Counted from the first letter of the stretch, positions 35,462 through 44,764 are shown. The stretch is 64,000 nt of DNA from Pseudomonas sp. PA15(2017) (GCF_001945395.1 NZ_MSXV01000007.1:1-64000), one strand, 5' to 3'. Numbers and translations are program-made. Notes: generated by a model from the letters alone, not told the origin.

Positions 35462-36250
35462 ATGGCGGGCAAGGAACCAGTCAGCGAACTGATTCGCGCC
35501 AAGGATCTGGGCAGCGTCGATCGTTGGTCGCTGCCCAGCTTCGACGAGCATGACGACTCGCAGCAGGACGTCCCGGCCCCGGAGGCCGTCGTGCCCGAGG
35601 CGCCACCGCCGCCACCTCAGGAAAGCGAGGAAGTGGCCCTCGAGGACGTCAAACCCTTGACGCTCGACGAGCTCGAAGCCATCCGTCAGGATGCCTACAA
35701 CGAAGGCTTCGCCACCGGCGAGAAAGATGGCTTTCGTGCCGGCCAGCTCAAGGCCAAGCAAGAGGCTGACGCGGCTTTGGCCGGCCGAATGCAGGCGCTC
35801 GAGCAGGTCATGGGCCATCTGTTCGAGCCGATCGCCGAGCAGGATCAGCAGTTGGAAGTCGCCCTGGTGGCCCTGGTCGGGCAGATCTCCCGCGAAGTCA
35901 TCCAGCGTGAGCTGAGCCGCGACTCCAGCCAGATTCGCCAGGTGCTGCGCGAGGCCCTCAAGCTGCTGCCGATGGGCGCCGAGAACATCCGTATTCACCT
36001 CAATCCTCAGGACTTCGAGCTGGTCAAGGCGTTGCGCGACCGCCACGAAGAAAGCTGGCGGATTCTCGAGGACGACTCGCTGCTGCCGGGTGGTTGCCGG
36101 GTGGAAAGCGAGCACAGCCGTATCGATGCCAGCGTGGAAACCCGCCTGAGCCAGGCGCTCAAGCAACTCTTCGAGCAGCAGCGCGAGCACGCCACCACGC
36201 CGCGCGCTGCCGATATGGTCATCGACCTGGATGCCAGCGATGCGCCTTGA
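35462..36250 (+). CDS. fliH: Flagellar assembly protein FliH
   Basis: A 262-residue regulator of the export ATPase FliI. The N-terminal part is acidic and Pro-rich. The middle holds the GxxxG-type helix [20 protein letters not shown] typical of FliH, and the C-terminal domain resembles the V-ATPase E subunit ([19 protein letters not shown], then [18 protein letters not shown]). It starts 4 bp after fliG and overlaps fliI by 11 bp, so expression is coupled. Confidence 0.94.
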   Translation: MAGKEPVSELIRAKDLGSVDRWSLPSFDEHDDSQQDVPAPEAVVPEAPPPPPQESEEVALEDVKPLTLDELEAIRQDAYNEGFATGEKDGFRAGQLKAKQEADAALAGRMQALEQVMGHLFEPIAEQDQQLEVALVALVGQISREVIQRELSRDSSQIRQVLREALKLLPMGAENIRIHLNPQDFELVKALRDRHEESWRILEDDSLLPGGCRVESEHSRIDASVETRLSQALKQLFEQQREHATTPRAADMVIDLDASDAP

Positions 36251-37598
36251 GCGCCTCAGCTTCGCCCGCCGCCTGGACGGTTACGGTGAGGCCGTCAAAC
36301 TGCCGACCCAACCCATCGTCGAAGGACGTCTGCTGCGCATGGTCGGCCTTACCCTCGAGGCCGAAGGGCTGCGTGCCGCGCTCGGTAGCCGCTGCCTGGT
36401 GATCAATGACGACAGCTATCATCCGGTGCAGGTCGAGGCCGAGGTCATGGGCTTCTCCTCCGGCAAGATCTATCTGATGCCGGTCGGCAGCCTGGCCGGT
36501 ATCGCGCCGGGCGCCCGGGTGGTGCCGCTGCCGGATACCGGGCGCCTGCCCATGGGCATGTCGATGCTTGGCCGGGTGCTCGACGGCGCCGGGCGCGCTC
36601 TGGACGGCAAGGGTGGCATGAAGGCCGAGGATTGGGTGCCGATGGACGGCCCGACCATCAACCCGCTCAAGCGCCATCCGATCAGCGAACCGCTGGACGT
36701 CGGCATCCGCAGCATCAATGGCCTGCTCACCGTCGGCCGCGGCCAGCGTCTGGGCCTGTTCGCCGGTACCGGGGTGGGTAAATCGGTGTTGCTGGGCATG
36801 ATGACCCGCTTCACCGAAGCCGAGATCATCGTGGTCGGCCTGATCGGTGAACGGGGCCGTGAGGTGAAGGAATTCATCGACGAGATTCTCGGCGAGGAGG
36901 GCATCAAGCGTTCTGTAGTCGTCGCCTCGCCAGCCGATGATGCGCCGCTGATGCGCCTGCGCGCCGCCATGTACTGCACGCGCATCGCCGAATACTTCCG
37001 CGACAAGGGCAAGAACGTCCTGCTGCTGATGGATTCGCTGACCCGTTTCGCCCAGGCCCAGCGGGAAATCGCCCTGGCCATTGGCGAGCCACCCGCCACC
37101 AAGGGTTATCCGCCTTCGGTGTTCGCCAAGCTGCCGCGCCTGGTCGAACGGGCCGGTAACGCCGAGGCGGGCGGTGGTTCGATCACCGCTTTCTATACCG
37201 TGCTGTCCGAGGGCGACGATCAACAGGACCCCATCGCCGACGCGGCCCGCGGGGTACTCGACGGTCACTTCGTGTTGTCTCGGCGCCTGGCCGAAGAAGG
37301 CCATTATCCGGCCATCGATATCGAAGCCTCGATCAGCCGGGTGATGCCCCAGGTGGTCAGCCCCGAGCATATGCGCAACGCCCAGCGCTTCAAGCAGCTG
37401 TGGTCGCGCTATCAGCAGAGCCGCGACCTGATCAGCGTTGGTGCCTACGTACCGGGTGGCGATGCGGACACCGACCTGGCCATCGCCCGCCAGCCGGTCA
37501 TGGTGCGCTACTTGCGCCAGGCCCTGGGCGAAAGCGAGAGCCTGGACAGCAGCCGCGAGTTGCTCGCCGCAGTGCTGAACCCCGCAGCGGCGTCATAA
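36240..37598 (+). CDS. fliI: Flagellum-specific ATPase FliI
   Basis: A 452-residue ATPase of the type III export apparatus, related to F1-ATPase beta. Walker A is [13 protein letters not shown], Walker B is [19 protein letters not shown], and the type III ATPase signature includes [17 protein letters not shown]. The start at 36240 ([11 protein letters not shown]) is preferred over ATG 36231 on the match to Pseudomonas FliI; both lie inside the end of fliH. It feeds unfolded substrates to the FlhA/FlhB gate encoded later in the window. Confidence 0.96.
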   Translation: MRLERLSFARRLDGYGEAVKLPTQPIVEGRLLRMVGLTLEAEGLRAALGSRCLVINDDSYHPVQVEAEVMGFSSGKIYLMPVGSLAGIAPGARVVPLPDTGRLPMGMSMLGRVLDGAGRALDGKGGMKAEDWVPMDGPTINPLKRHPISEPLDVGIRSINGLLTVGRGQRLGLFAGTGVGKSVLLGMMTRFTEAEIIVVGLIGERGREVKEFIDEILGEEGIKRSVVVASPADDAPLMRLRAAMYCTRIAEYFRDKGKNVLLLMDSLTRFAQAQREIALAIGEPPATKGYPPSVFAKLPRLVERAGNAEAGGGSITAFYTVLSEGDDQQDPIADAARGVLDGHFVLSRRLAEEGHYPAIDIEASISRVMPQVVSPEHMRNAQRFKQLWSRYQQSRDLISVGAYVPGGDADTDLAIARQPVMVRYLRQALGESESLDSSRELLAAVLNPAAAS

Positions 37599-37601
37599 CC
37601 C

Positions 37602-38054
37602 GTGGCCAACAGCCGAGCGGCGCGCCTGGCGCCGGTGGTCGACATGGCTGAAAAGGCCGAGCGCGAGGCGGCCCTGCAGCTCGGTCGTGCCCAGGGCCTG
37701 CTGGGGCAGGCGCAGAACAAGCTCGCCGATCTGGAAAAGTACCTGCAGGGCTACCAGCAGCAATGGATCAGCGAGGGCCAGCGCGGGGTTTCCGGTCAGT
37801 GGCTGATGAACTACCAGCGCTTTCTGTCCCAGCTCGACGTTGCGATTGCCCAGCAGCAGCAGGCGGTCAACTGGCACCGCAACAACCTGGACAAGGTTCG
37901 CGAGGTCTGGCAGCAGCGTTACGCCCGGCTGGAAGGGCTGCGCAAGCTGGTGCAGCGCTATCTGGACGAAGCGCGCCTGGCCGAGGACAAACGTGAGCAA
38001 AAACTGCTCGACGAGCTGTCCCAGCGGCTACCACGCCGCGATTCGATGGATTGA
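37602..38054 (+). CDS. fliJ: Flagellar export chaperone FliJ
   Basis: A 150-residue, almost wholly helical coiled-coil protein (AEREAALQLGRAQGLLG, then QQAVNWHRNNLDKVREVWQQRYARLEGL) that sits in the FliI ring like the gamma subunit of F1 and aids export. The start is GTG at 37602, three bases after the fliI stop, with no strong ribosome site, so translation is probably coupled to fliI. Last gene of fliEFGHIJ; a 207-bp gap follows. Confidence 0.93.
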   Translation: MANSRAARLAPVVDMAEKAEREAALQLGRAQGLLGQAQNKLADLEKYLQGYQQQWISEGQRGVSGQWLMNYQRFLSQLDVAIAQQQQAVNWHRNNLDKVREVWQQRYARLEGLRKLVQRYLDEARLAEDKREQKLLDELSQRLPRRDSMD

Positions 38055-38090
38055 TGGTTGCCGCTGACGCGGGCTAGTGCTAAATCTTCT

Positions 38091-38116
38091 TAAACCGAAA
38101 TTCAGTACGCCGAAAT
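38091..38116 (+). promoter_or_regulatory. Weak sigma-28-like promoter before hsbA
   Basis: TAAA (38091-38094) and GCCGAAAT (38109-38116) with 14 nt between. The -10 matches GCCGATAA at 6 of 8, but the spacing is one base shorter than ideal. It lies in the only sizeable gap between fliJ and fliK. Confidence 0.3.
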
Positions 38117-38261
38117 GCGCGCTGGGCAGGGCCAGGAAAAACAGGTGAGACACCGCGTCACCACACGGGTCAACAAGGTATCGGCTGCTCCACGGGGCAG
38201 TCTCGGCCTTGCCGGCTCGCTTAAGCGGGCTGCGGGTATCCCGGATATCAAGGAGTGTTTC

Positions 38262-38567
38262 ATGCCCATCACCTCGCAGCCCTCGGAAGACGGGCAAGAG
38301 TTGACCATCACCATTCAGGGTCGCTTCGACTTTGGCGCCCACCAGGAATTTCGCCGTGCCTACGAGCGCGTCGATATTCGCCCCAAGCGTTATACCGTCG
38401 ACCTCAAGGGAACCACCTACCTCGACAGCTCGGCGCTCGGCATGTTGCTGTTGTTGCGCGACCATGCCGGTGGCGACCGTGCGCAGATTCGCCTGCTCAA
38501 CTGCAACGCCGACGTGCGTAAGATTCTTTCCATTTCCAATTTCGAACAGCTGTTCCAGATCGACTGA
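38262..38567 (+). CDS. hsbA: STAS-domain anti-sigma-factor antagonist HsbA
   Basis: A 101-residue STAS protein. The phosphorylation loop TYLDSSALGMLLLLRDH holds Ser56 and Ser57; in P. aeruginosa HsbA, Ser56 is the residue phosphorylated by HsbR. HsbA there switches partner between the anti-sigma factor FlgM and a diguanylate cyclase, linking motility and biofilm formation. The ATG at 38262 has AAGGAG 7 nt upstream; the longer frame upstream covers the promoter gap. It is followed after 6 bp by hsbR. Identification rests on the gene trio and the motif. Confidence 0.87.
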   Translation: MPITSQPSEDGQELTITIQGRFDFGAHQEFRRAYERVDIRPKRYTVDLKGTTYLDSSALGMLLLLRDHAGGDRAQIRLLNCNADVRKILSISNFEQLFQID

Positions 38568-38573
38568 GACGCG

Positions 38574-40268
38574 ATGAACGCCTCGTCTCTCACCATCCTG
38601 ATTGCCGAGGACAGCGCCACCGACCGCATGCTGCTGTCGACCATCGTCGGTCGCCAGGGGCATCGGGTGCTCGCCGCCGCCAATGGCCTGGAGGCGGTGG
38701 CGCTGTTCGAATCGCAGCGCCCGCAGTTGGTGTTGATGGATGCACTGATGCCGGTGATGGATGGTTTCGAGGCCGCCAGGCGCATCAAGGCCATGGTGGG
38801 CGAGGCCATGGTGCCGATCATCTTCCTGACTTCCCTGAGCGAGGATGAGGCCTTGGTCAGTTGCCTGGAGGCGGGTGGCGACGACTTTCTCGCCAAACCC
38901 TACAGCCGGGTGATTCTCGAAGCCAAGATCAACGCCATGGACCGCTTGCGGCGCTTGCATCAGGAAGTGTTGCGCCAGCGCGACCAGATCGCCCGGCACA
39001 ACGAGCACCTGCAGAACGAACAGCTGGTCGCCAAGGCGGTGTTCGACAAGGTGGCTCACTCCGGTTGCCTGGGCTCCGGCAACGTGCGCCACCTGCAATC
39101 GCCCTACGCGCTGTTCAATGGTGACCTGTTGCTGGCCGCCTTCCACCCCAGTGGCGACATGCATGTACTGCTCGGCGATTTCACCGGTCATGGCCTGCCG
39201 GCGGCGATCGGCGCCATGCCGCTGGCGGAAGTCTTCTACCGCATGACCGGCAAGGGGCACTCACTGATGGAGATTCTCCACGAGGGCAACGCCAAGTTGC
39301 GCCGCATCCTGCCGCGCGGCGTGTTCTGCTGTGCGACGCTGCTGACTATCAGTTTCCGGCGGCGCATGGTCGATTTCTGGGGTGGCGGCTTGCCGGCCGG
39401 TTACGTGCTGCGCCAGAGCGGCGAGCGGGTGCCGTTGGTGTCGCGCCACTTGCCATTGGGCGTGCTCGATCCGGACAGCTTTCGCGACTACTACGAATCG
39501 CACTCCCTGGAACTCGGTGATCGGGTTTTCCTGCTTTCCGATGGCGTACTCGAGGCGCAGAACGAGCGCGACGAATTGTTCGGCGAGCAGCGCCTGCTCG
39601 ATGTGCTCGATGCCAGCCGCGATCCGTCGCGGCTGTTCGCCGATATTCAGCAGGCCCTGCGGGCCTTCAATGGCGAGGCGCGTGACGACGTCAGCCTGGT
39701 TGAAGTGACCATGATCGAGGAGGGCGCGGTCGTCCGTCCGCCGTTGCCGGCAAGCGAATCCCAGGCCGGGCCGGAGAATTGGTCGGCGCGTTATGATTTT
39801 CGGGGTGCCACCCTGCGCGATTTCTACCCCTTGCCGCATCTGCTGGAGCTGCTGCTCGAAGTGCCGGGGCTGCGCGGCAATGGCGGTAACCTTTACAGCG
39901 TGCTGTGCGAGCTGTACACCAATGCCCTCGAACATGGCGTGCTGGCGCTGGACTCCTCGCTCAAGCGTGACGCGGCCGGTTTCGCCGAATACTACCGGCT
40001 GCGCGCCGAGCGGCTCGATGCCCAGCAGGATGGCTGCGTCAGCGTGGCGTTCGATGTGTGTCAGCAGGCAAGCGGCGGATGCCTGACCCTGACCGTCGAA
40101 GACAATGGCAGGGGCTTCGATCCGACTGCAGTGATGGCGCGACAGCGCACCGCCAGCGGTTTCAGCGGGCGCGGCATGGGGCTGATCCAGGAGCTCAGCG
40201 AGCGCTGCGAGTGGTCGCCTGACGGGCGTCGGGTCAGAGTGGAGTTTTCCTGGGCCGCGCAGGCATAA
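38574..40268 (+). CDS. hsbR: Response regulator with PP2C phosphatase and kinase-type domain (HsbR)
   Basis: A 564-residue three-domain regulator. The receiver domain (about 7-125) has acidic pocket Glu12/Asp13, phospho-acceptor Asp56 (LMDALMP), Thr86 and Lys108. The PP2C-type phosphatase (about 175-385) shows LLGDFTGHGLPAAIGAMPL, FLLSDGVLEAQNE and DDVSLVEV. A C-terminal GHKL/anti-sigma kinase domain shows LCELYTNALEHG, VEDNGRGFD and GRGMGLIQ. In P. aeruginosa HsbR receives phosphate control from HptB and adds or removes phosphate on HsbA. It follows hsbA by 6 bp and precedes the HPt gene. Confidence 0.9.
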   Translation: MNASSLTILIAEDSATDRMLLSTIVGRQGHRVLAAANGLEAVALFESQRPQLVLMDALMPVMDGFEAARRIKAMVGEAMVPIIFLTSLSEDEALVSCLEAGGDDFLAKPYSRVILEAKINAMDRLRRLHQEVLRQRDQIARHNEHLQNEQLVAKAVFDKVAHSGCLGSGNVRHLQSPYALFNGDLLLAAFHPSGDMHVLLGDFTGHGLPAAIGAMPLAEVFYRMTGKGHSLMEILHEGNAKLRRILPRGVFCCATLLTISFRRRMVDFWGGGLPAGYVLRQSGERVPLVSRHLPLGVLDPDSFRDYYESHSLELGDRVFLLSDGVLEAQNERDELFGEQRLLDVLDASRDPSRLFADIQQALRAFNGEARDDVSLVEVTMIEEGAVVRPPLPASESQAGPENWSARYDFRGATLRDFYPLPHLLELLLEVPGLRGNGGNLYSVLCELYTNALEHGVLALDSSLKRDAAGFAEYYRLRAERLDAQQDGCVSVAFDVCQQASGGCLTLTVEDNGRGFDPTAVMARQRTASGFSGRGMGLIQELSERCEWSPDGRRVRVEFSWAAQA

Positions 40269-40333
40269 TCCGTCTGCTTTCGCGTGCCGCGCATGACGGC
40301 GAACCGCCGTTCGAGGCTGGCCTGGAGTCTAGG

Positions 40334-40690
40334 GTGTCCGACAATCATCTGGATCGCGATGTACTGAACACGCTGCTGGACATCATGGAGGACGAATATC
40401 CGGTGCTGCTGGATACCTTCGTGACCGACTCCGAGGAGCGTCTGCGCCTGCTGAAAACCGCCGAGCACGATGGCGACGCTCAGGCCATGCGCCGTGCCGC
40501 GCACAGCTTCAAGGGCAGTTGCAGCAACATGGGCGCCAAGGTACTGGCCGATTCCTGCCGGGATCTCGAAGAGCTGGCCCGCCGCGGTGACCTCGCCGAG
40601 TCGGCGCCCCTGGTCGAGCGTATCGAGCGCGAATTCGCCATCGTGCGCATCCTGGTGAAATCCGAGCGGCAGCGCTTTCCCACCAGATAG
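40334..40690 (+). CDS. hptB: Histidine phosphotransfer protein HptB
   Basis: A 118-residue HPt protein, a four-helix bundle whose phospho-histidine is His57 in RRAAHSFKGSCSNMGAK. It would relay phosphate from hybrid sensor kinases encoded elsewhere to the HsbR receiver domain. The start is GTG at 40334 with GGAG 6 nt upstream. It is the third member of the hsbA-hsbR-hptB run. A sigma-54 promoter for fliK begins 18 bp after its stop. Confidence 0.85.
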   Translation: MSDNHLDRDVLNTLLDIMEDEYPVLLDTFVTDSEERLRLLKTAEHDGDAQAMRRAAHSFKGSCSNMGAKVLADSCRDLEELARRGDLAESAPLVERIEREFAIVRILVKSERQRFPTR

Positions 40691-40707
40691 TGTTCTTTTC
40701 CTGAATG

Positions 40708-40725
40708 TTGGCCCGCCCCTTGCTT
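40708..40725 (+). promoter_or_regulatory. Sigma-54 promoter of fliK
   Basis: TTGGCCCGCCCCTTGCTT has GG at 40710-40711 and GC at 40722-40723 with 10 nt between. The expected start near 40735 is about 30 nt before the fliK ATG. In P. aeruginosa fliK is an RpoN-dependent class III gene. Confidence 0.85.
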
Positions 40726-40763
40726 GAAGAGGGCATACGTCATTATTCAAGCGGAGAGCATTC

Positions 40764-42038
40764 ATGCCCGTTGCCCCTGATCTGTTGCTGACCCCGGCGC
40801 CGGCTGCCAAGCCCAAGGCCGCACCGGCAACCAATACGCAGAGCACCGCGCAGCCGCGCAAGCAGGAGGCTTCAAGCTTCTCGCAGGTCTACGCCAAGGA
40901 GCGCCAGGCGAAAGCTGCCGAGCGCCAGGACAATGCCGCAAAATCAGCGCGCGACGCCAAGGCCGATCCCCAGGCGCGTGCCAGCGATCCGGCATCCGCC
41001 GCTGCCGCCGAACCGGCGGTTGCCGATAGCGGCAAGGATTTGCCAGAAGAGTCGAAGCCCGAAGAAGGCGCCGTCGACCCGCTGATGTTGCTGGGCCTGT
41101 TCCAGCCGGAGCCGCAGGTCGAGGTGGGCGAAGGCGAGGGTGAGGTCGATCCCGAGGCGGCGGCCGCTGCAGCGTCGACCAGCCTGATCGGTTCTGCACC
41201 AGCGAGCATGACCGAGGCGAGCTTCGACCCGGAAATCGACGCGCTCAATCAGCAGCCAGCAGTGAAACTGGCGCTCGACGTCGGTGCTCAGGAAAAGCTT
41301 GCCGCGCAGTCGACAGCCACCGCTGGCGGGGCCGCCGCCTCGTCATCGGCCAGCAGCGGCCAGGCGTTCGCCAGCGCCATGGGAGCCATGGGCATGAAGG
41401 CCGACACCACGGAGGGTGAGCAGGGCGACGTGACCCCGCTGCCGTCCTTCGAACTGAGCAGCGAAGCCCTCGAAGCGTTCAAGGAGAGTTCGGCCGACAC
41501 CGCGCCGGAGCAGTTCGTCAGCAAGCTCAGTGCGTTGAGCCAGGCGATTGGCCAGCAGGCCTCCCAGGTGGGTCGGGTTCCCGTGGTGCCTGGCCAGCCG
41601 CTGGCCATGCAACACGCCGGCTTTAGCGAAGGGGTCGTGGACAAGGTGATGTGGATGTCCAGCCAGAACCTCAAGTCCGCGGAGATTCAACTCGACCCGG
41701 CTGAGCTCGGCCGCCTCGATGTGCGCATCAGCCTGAACCAGGACCAGACCCAGATCAGCTTCGCCAGCGCGCACCCAAGCGTGCGCGAGGCGCTGGAAGG
41801 CCAGGTGCATCGTCTTCGCGAGATGTTCACCCAGCAGGGCATGAACCTGGCTGATGTGAACGTTTCCGACCAGTCTCAGGGCCGTGCCTGGCAAGGTCAG
41901 GAGGGCGATGGTCGTGGCCGCCGCATGGCCGACGACGGCGGGGCCGGTGGCGAAAGCGAGGAGCGCGTGATCGGCAGTATCGAGATCCGCGACCCGGCCC
42001 AGGGCGCTGGGCGCGGTATGGTCGATTATTACGCCTGA
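40764..42038 (+). CDS. fliK: Flagellar hook-length control protein FliK
   Basis: A 424-residue secreted ruler that sets hook length and flips FlhB substrate specificity. The N-terminal three quarters are Ala/Glu/Gln-rich and low complexity, as usual. The conserved C-terminal domain (about 295-390) contains SAEIQLDPAELGRLDVRISL and HPSVREALEGQVHRLREMFTQ. GGAGAG precedes the ATG. It is transcribed from its own sigma-54 promoter and followed by a 13-bp-stem hairpin, so it is probably a single-gene unit. Confidence 0.94.
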   Translation: MPVAPDLLLTPAPAAKPKAAPATNTQSTAQPRKQEASSFSQVYAKERQAKAAERQDNAAKSARDAKADPQARASDPASAAAAEPAVADSGKDLPEESKPEEGAVDPLMLLGLFQPEPQVEVGEGEGEVDPEAAAAAASTSLIGSAPASMTEASFDPEIDALNQQPAVKLALDVGAQEKLAAQSTATAGGAAASSSASSGQAFASAMGAMGMKADTTEGEQGDVTPLPSFELSSEALEAFKESSADTAPEQFVSKLSALSQAIGQQASQVGRVPVVPGQPLAMQHAGFSEGVVDKVMWMSSQNLKSAEIQLDPAELGRLDVRISLNQDQTQISFASAHPSVREALEGQVHRLREMFTQQGMNLADVNVSDQSQGRAWQGQEGDGRGRRMADDGGAGGESEERVIGSIEIRDPAQGAGRGMVDYYA

Positions 42039-42106
42039 CGCCGCGATCAAGACGCAGCCCGCGCAGCGCTGAAGCGACTGCGCTTTGCGGGTCCTGTTCT
42101 AGACTT

Positions 42107-42144
42107 CCAATCACCCCGCTCGATTCGTCGCGCGGGGTGATTGG
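42107..42144 (+). terminator. Long hairpin between fliK and fliL
   Basis: Perfect 13-bp stem CCAATCACCCCGC/GCGGGGTGATTGG (42107-42119, 42132-42144), 12-nt loop, then CTTTC. The T-run is short, but stem strength and position suggest it ends fliK transcription before the next sigma-54 promoter. Confidence 0.65.
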
Positions 42145-42219
42145 CTTTCAACGCCGCGGGTCAGGCACCACGCTTTCGCGTAACATGGCGCGCTCGGTGA
42201 TTGCAGCCGCGTCTATGAG

Positions 42220-42237
42220 CTGGCATAACACTTGCTC
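42220..42237 (+). promoter_or_regulatory. Sigma-54 promoter of fliLMNOPQR-flhB
   Basis: CTGGCATAACACTTGCTC has GG at 42222-42223 and GC at 42234-42235 with 10 nt between. Transcription would start near 42247, about 40 nt before fliL. It agrees with the RpoN-dependent fliLMNOPQRflhB unit of P. aeruginosa. Confidence 0.88.
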
Positions 42238-42286
42238 TTAACCTATTGAAAGCGGAGGGTTCTCCGCTCCGTGACGGATTTTTGGC

Positions 42287-42811
42287 ATGGCAAAGAAGAA
42301 CGCGCCACCCGCCGCTGCTGCCGAAGCAGGCAGCAAGCCGCCTGGCAAGCTCAAGCTCATCATCGCGATCGTACTGGCATTGTTGCTGGCCGTGGGGGCG
42401 TCGATCGGTGGCACCTGGTTCTTCCTGAGCAAGGACAGCGCCAAGCCGGATGCCGAGCATGAGCAGGCCGAGAACGCCGCGCCGACCAAGCAGCCAGCGA
42501 TCTACGAAGAGCTGAAGCCGGCCTTCGTGGTCAACTTCACGCAGAACGGCAGGGCGCGTTACATGCAGGTCAGCGTGGCGCTGATGACCCGCGACCAGGC
42601 TGCTCTGGACGCGCTCAAGGTACACATGCCGGTGCTGCGCAACAACCTGGTCATGCTGTTCTCCAGCCAGGACTTCGCCACCCTGATCACCCCGGTCGGC
42701 AAGGAAATGCTGCGTCAGCAGGCGACCGCCAGCGTGCAGCAACTGGCCGAGAAGGAGACTGGCAAGGTGACGGTCGAGCAGGTGCTGTTCACCAACCTCG
42801 TGTTGCAATAG
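42287..42811 (+). CDS. fliL: Flagellar basal body-associated protein FliL
   Basis: A 174-residue single-pass inner-membrane protein. One TM segment (LIIAIVLALLLAVGASIGGTW, about 25-48) follows an Ala/Pro-rich N-tail. The periplasmic domain has KPAFVVNFTQNGRARYMQVSV and ends GKVTVEQVLFTNLVLQ. It rings the stators and supports torque. The ribosome site is weak (ACGGA). First gene behind its sigma-54 promoter. Confidence 0.95.
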   Translation: MAKKNAPPAAAAEAGSKPPGKLKLIIAIVLALLLAVGASIGGTWFFLSKDSAKPDAEHEQAENAAPTKQPAIYEELKPAFVVNFTQNGRARYMQVSVALMTRDQAALDALKVHMPVLRNNLVMLFSSQDFATLITPVGKEMLRQQATASVQQLAEKETGKVTVEQVLFTNLVLQ

Positions 42812-42826
42812 GGCGGGAGTTCACTG

Positions 42827-43801
42827 ATGGCCGTACAAGACCTGCTGTCCCAGGACGAGATCGATGCGCTGTTGCATGGCGTCGACGACGGCCTGGTGGA
42901 AACCGAGGAATTCGTCGAGCCTGGGAGCGTCAAGCAATACGACCTGACCAGCCAGGATCGCATCGTGCGCGGGCGCATGCCCACGCTGGAAATGATCAAC
43001 GAGCGTTTCGCGCGCTACACCCGCATCAGCATGTTCAACCTGCTGCGTCGCTCGGCCGATGTGGCGGTCGGTGGCGTGCAGGTCATGAAATTTGGCGAAT
43101 ACGTACACTCGCTGTACGTGCCCACCAGCCTCAATCTGGTGAAGATGAAGCCGTTGCGCGGCACCGGGCTGTTCATCCTCGATGCCAAGCTGGTGTTCAA
43201 GCTGGTCGACAATTTCTTCGGTGGCGATGGCCGCCATGCCAAGATCGAAGGCCGCGAATTCACCCCCACCGAGTTGCGCGTGGTGCGCATGGTGCTCGAC
43301 CAGGCGTTCGTCGACCTGCGCGAGGCCTGGGCGGCGGTGATGGATATCAACTTCGAGTACGTGGGCTCGGAGGTCAACCCGGCGCTGGCCAACATCGTCA
43401 GCCCCAGCGAAGTGATCGTGGTATCGACCTTCCACATCGAGCTCGACGGCGGTGGCGGCGACCTGCACGTGACCATGCCCTACGCGATGATCGAACCGAT
43501 CCGCGAGATGCTCGACGCCGGCTTCCAGTCCGACGTCGACGATCAGGACGAGCGCTGGGTCAAGGCCCTGCGCGAAGACATCCTCGACGTCAGCGTGCCG
43601 CTGAGCGCCACCGTGGCGCGGCGTCAGCTGAAGGTGCGCGACATCCTGCACATGCAGCCCGGTGACGTGATTCCGGTCGAGCTGCCCGAGCACATGATCC
43701 TGCGCGCCAATGGCGTGCCGTCGTTCAAGGTCAAGCTCGGTTCGCACAAGGGCAACCTGTCGCTGCAGGTGCTCGACCCCGTGGACCGCCAGCACCGCTA
43801 G
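42827..43801 (+). CDS. fliM: Flagellar motor switch protein FliM
   Basis: A 324-residue C-ring protein. The N-terminal peptide LLSQDEIDALLHGVDDG is the phospho-CheY binding site. The middle CheC-like domain runs from about 45 to 230, including GTGLFILDAKLVFKLVDNFFGG. The C-terminal SpoA domain (VSVPLSATVARRQLKVRDIL...) binds FliN. ATG at 42827 has GGGAG 8 nt upstream. It couples the cheY product later in the window to the motor. Confidence 0.97.
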   Translation: MAVQDLLSQDEIDALLHGVDDGLVETEEFVEPGSVKQYDLTSQDRIVRGRMPTLEMINERFARYTRISMFNLLRRSADVAVGGVQVMKFGEYVHSLYVPTSLNLVKMKPLRGTGLFILDAKLVFKLVDNFFGGDGRHAKIEGREFTPTELRVVRMVLDQAFVDLREAWAAVMDINFEYVGSEVNPALANIVSPSEVIVVSTFHIELDGGGGDLHVTMPYAMIEPIREMLDAGFQSDVDDQDERWVKALREDILDVSVPLSATVARRQLKVRDILHMQPGDVIPVELPEHMILRANGVPSFKVKLGSHKGNLSLQVLDPVDRQHR

Positions 43802-43863
43802 CCCCAATCATCTGCCGCGCCGGACGCGCGGCCAAACCGATAAACGCCAGCCGAGGTCCAACG

Positions 43864-44334
43864 ATGGCAGACGAGAACGAACAAACCAGCCCCGAGGAAC
43901 AGGCGCTCGCCGATGAGTGGGCGGCTGCGCTGTCCGAGTCCGGCGACGCCGGCGGGCAGGACGATATCGATGCGATGCTGGCCGCCAGTGCAGCCAGCCA
44001 GCCGTCAGCCCCACGTGCGCCGATGGAAGAGTTCGGCAGCATGCCCAAGGCCAGCAACCCGGTCAGCCTGGACGGGCCGAATCTCGATGTGATTCTCGAC
44101 ATCCCGGTGTCCATTTCCATGGAAGTGGGCAATGCCGACATCACCATTCGCAACCTGCTGCAGCTCAATCAGGGCTCGGTGATCGAACTCGATCGGTTGG
44201 CGGGCGAGCCGCTCGACGTGCTGGTCAACGGCACCCTGATCGCCCATGGCGAGGTGGTGGTGGTCAACGAGAAGTTCGGCATTCGCCTGACCGACGTGAT
44301 CAGCCCCAGCGAACGCATCAAGAAGCTGCGCTGA
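43864..44334 (+). CDS. fliN: Flagellar motor switch protein FliN
   Basis: A 156-residue C-ring protein. The first 75 residues are acidic and variable. The C-terminal SpoA domain (about 78-155) carries LDIPVSISMEVGNADITIRN, LLQLNQGSVIELDRLAGEPL and VVNEKFGIRLTDVISPSER. It forms the base of the C ring with FliM and helps dock FliH/FliI. GAGG lies 8 nt before ATG. Confidence 0.97.
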   Translation: MADENEQTSPEEQALADEWAAALSESGDAGGQDDIDAMLAASAASQPSAPRAPMEEFGSMPKASNPVSLDGPNLDVILDIPVSISMEVGNADITIRNLLQLNQGSVIELDRLAGEPLDVLVNGTLIAHGEVVVVNEKFGIRLTDVISPSERIKKLR

Positions 44335-44338
44335 CGCC

Positions 44339-44764
44339 ATGAACGGACTCCTGCTCGCACTCCTGGCACTGCCAGGCCTGGCTTTCGCCGCCGAACCGGC
44401 TACCCAGGCGCCTGCCGCCAGTGGCGGTATCGCCGGCCAACTGGTGCAACTGGTGATCGGCCTGCTGTTGGTGATCGGCCTGATCTTTCTGCTCGCCTGG
44501 ATGATGCGTCGCGTGCAGCGCCTGGGCCCCAACAACGGCAAGGTAATCAAGATCGTCGCCACCCAGGCGCTGAGCCCGCGCGACAGGCTGGTGCTGGTGC
44601 AGGTCGGCAACGAGCAGATCCTGCTCGGCCTCACGCCCGGGCGCATCAACTCGCTGCACGTGATGGGCGAGCCGGTTCACCTGGCCGACGCCGAACCGGC
44701 TTCCACGGAATTCTCCCAGCGCCTCATGGAACTGCTGGGCAAGGACCAGAAGGACAAGTCCTGA
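44339..44764 (+). CDS. fliO: Flagellar biosynthetic protein FliO
   Basis: A 141-residue small membrane protein that helps assemble FliP. There is an N-terminal signal-like segment ([17 protein letters not shown]) and a second TM ([22 protein letters not shown]). The cytoplasmic domain then has [27 protein letters not shown], which fits FliO. It starts 4 bp after fliN, and its TGA overlaps the fliP ATG. Confidence 0.94.
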   Translation: MNGLLLALLALPGLAFAAEPATQAPAASGGIAGQLVQLVIGLLLVIGLIFLLAWMMRRVQRLGPNNGKVIKIVATQALSPRDRLVLVQVGNEQILLGLTPGRINSLHVMGEPVHLADAEPASTEFSQRLMELLGKDQKDKS

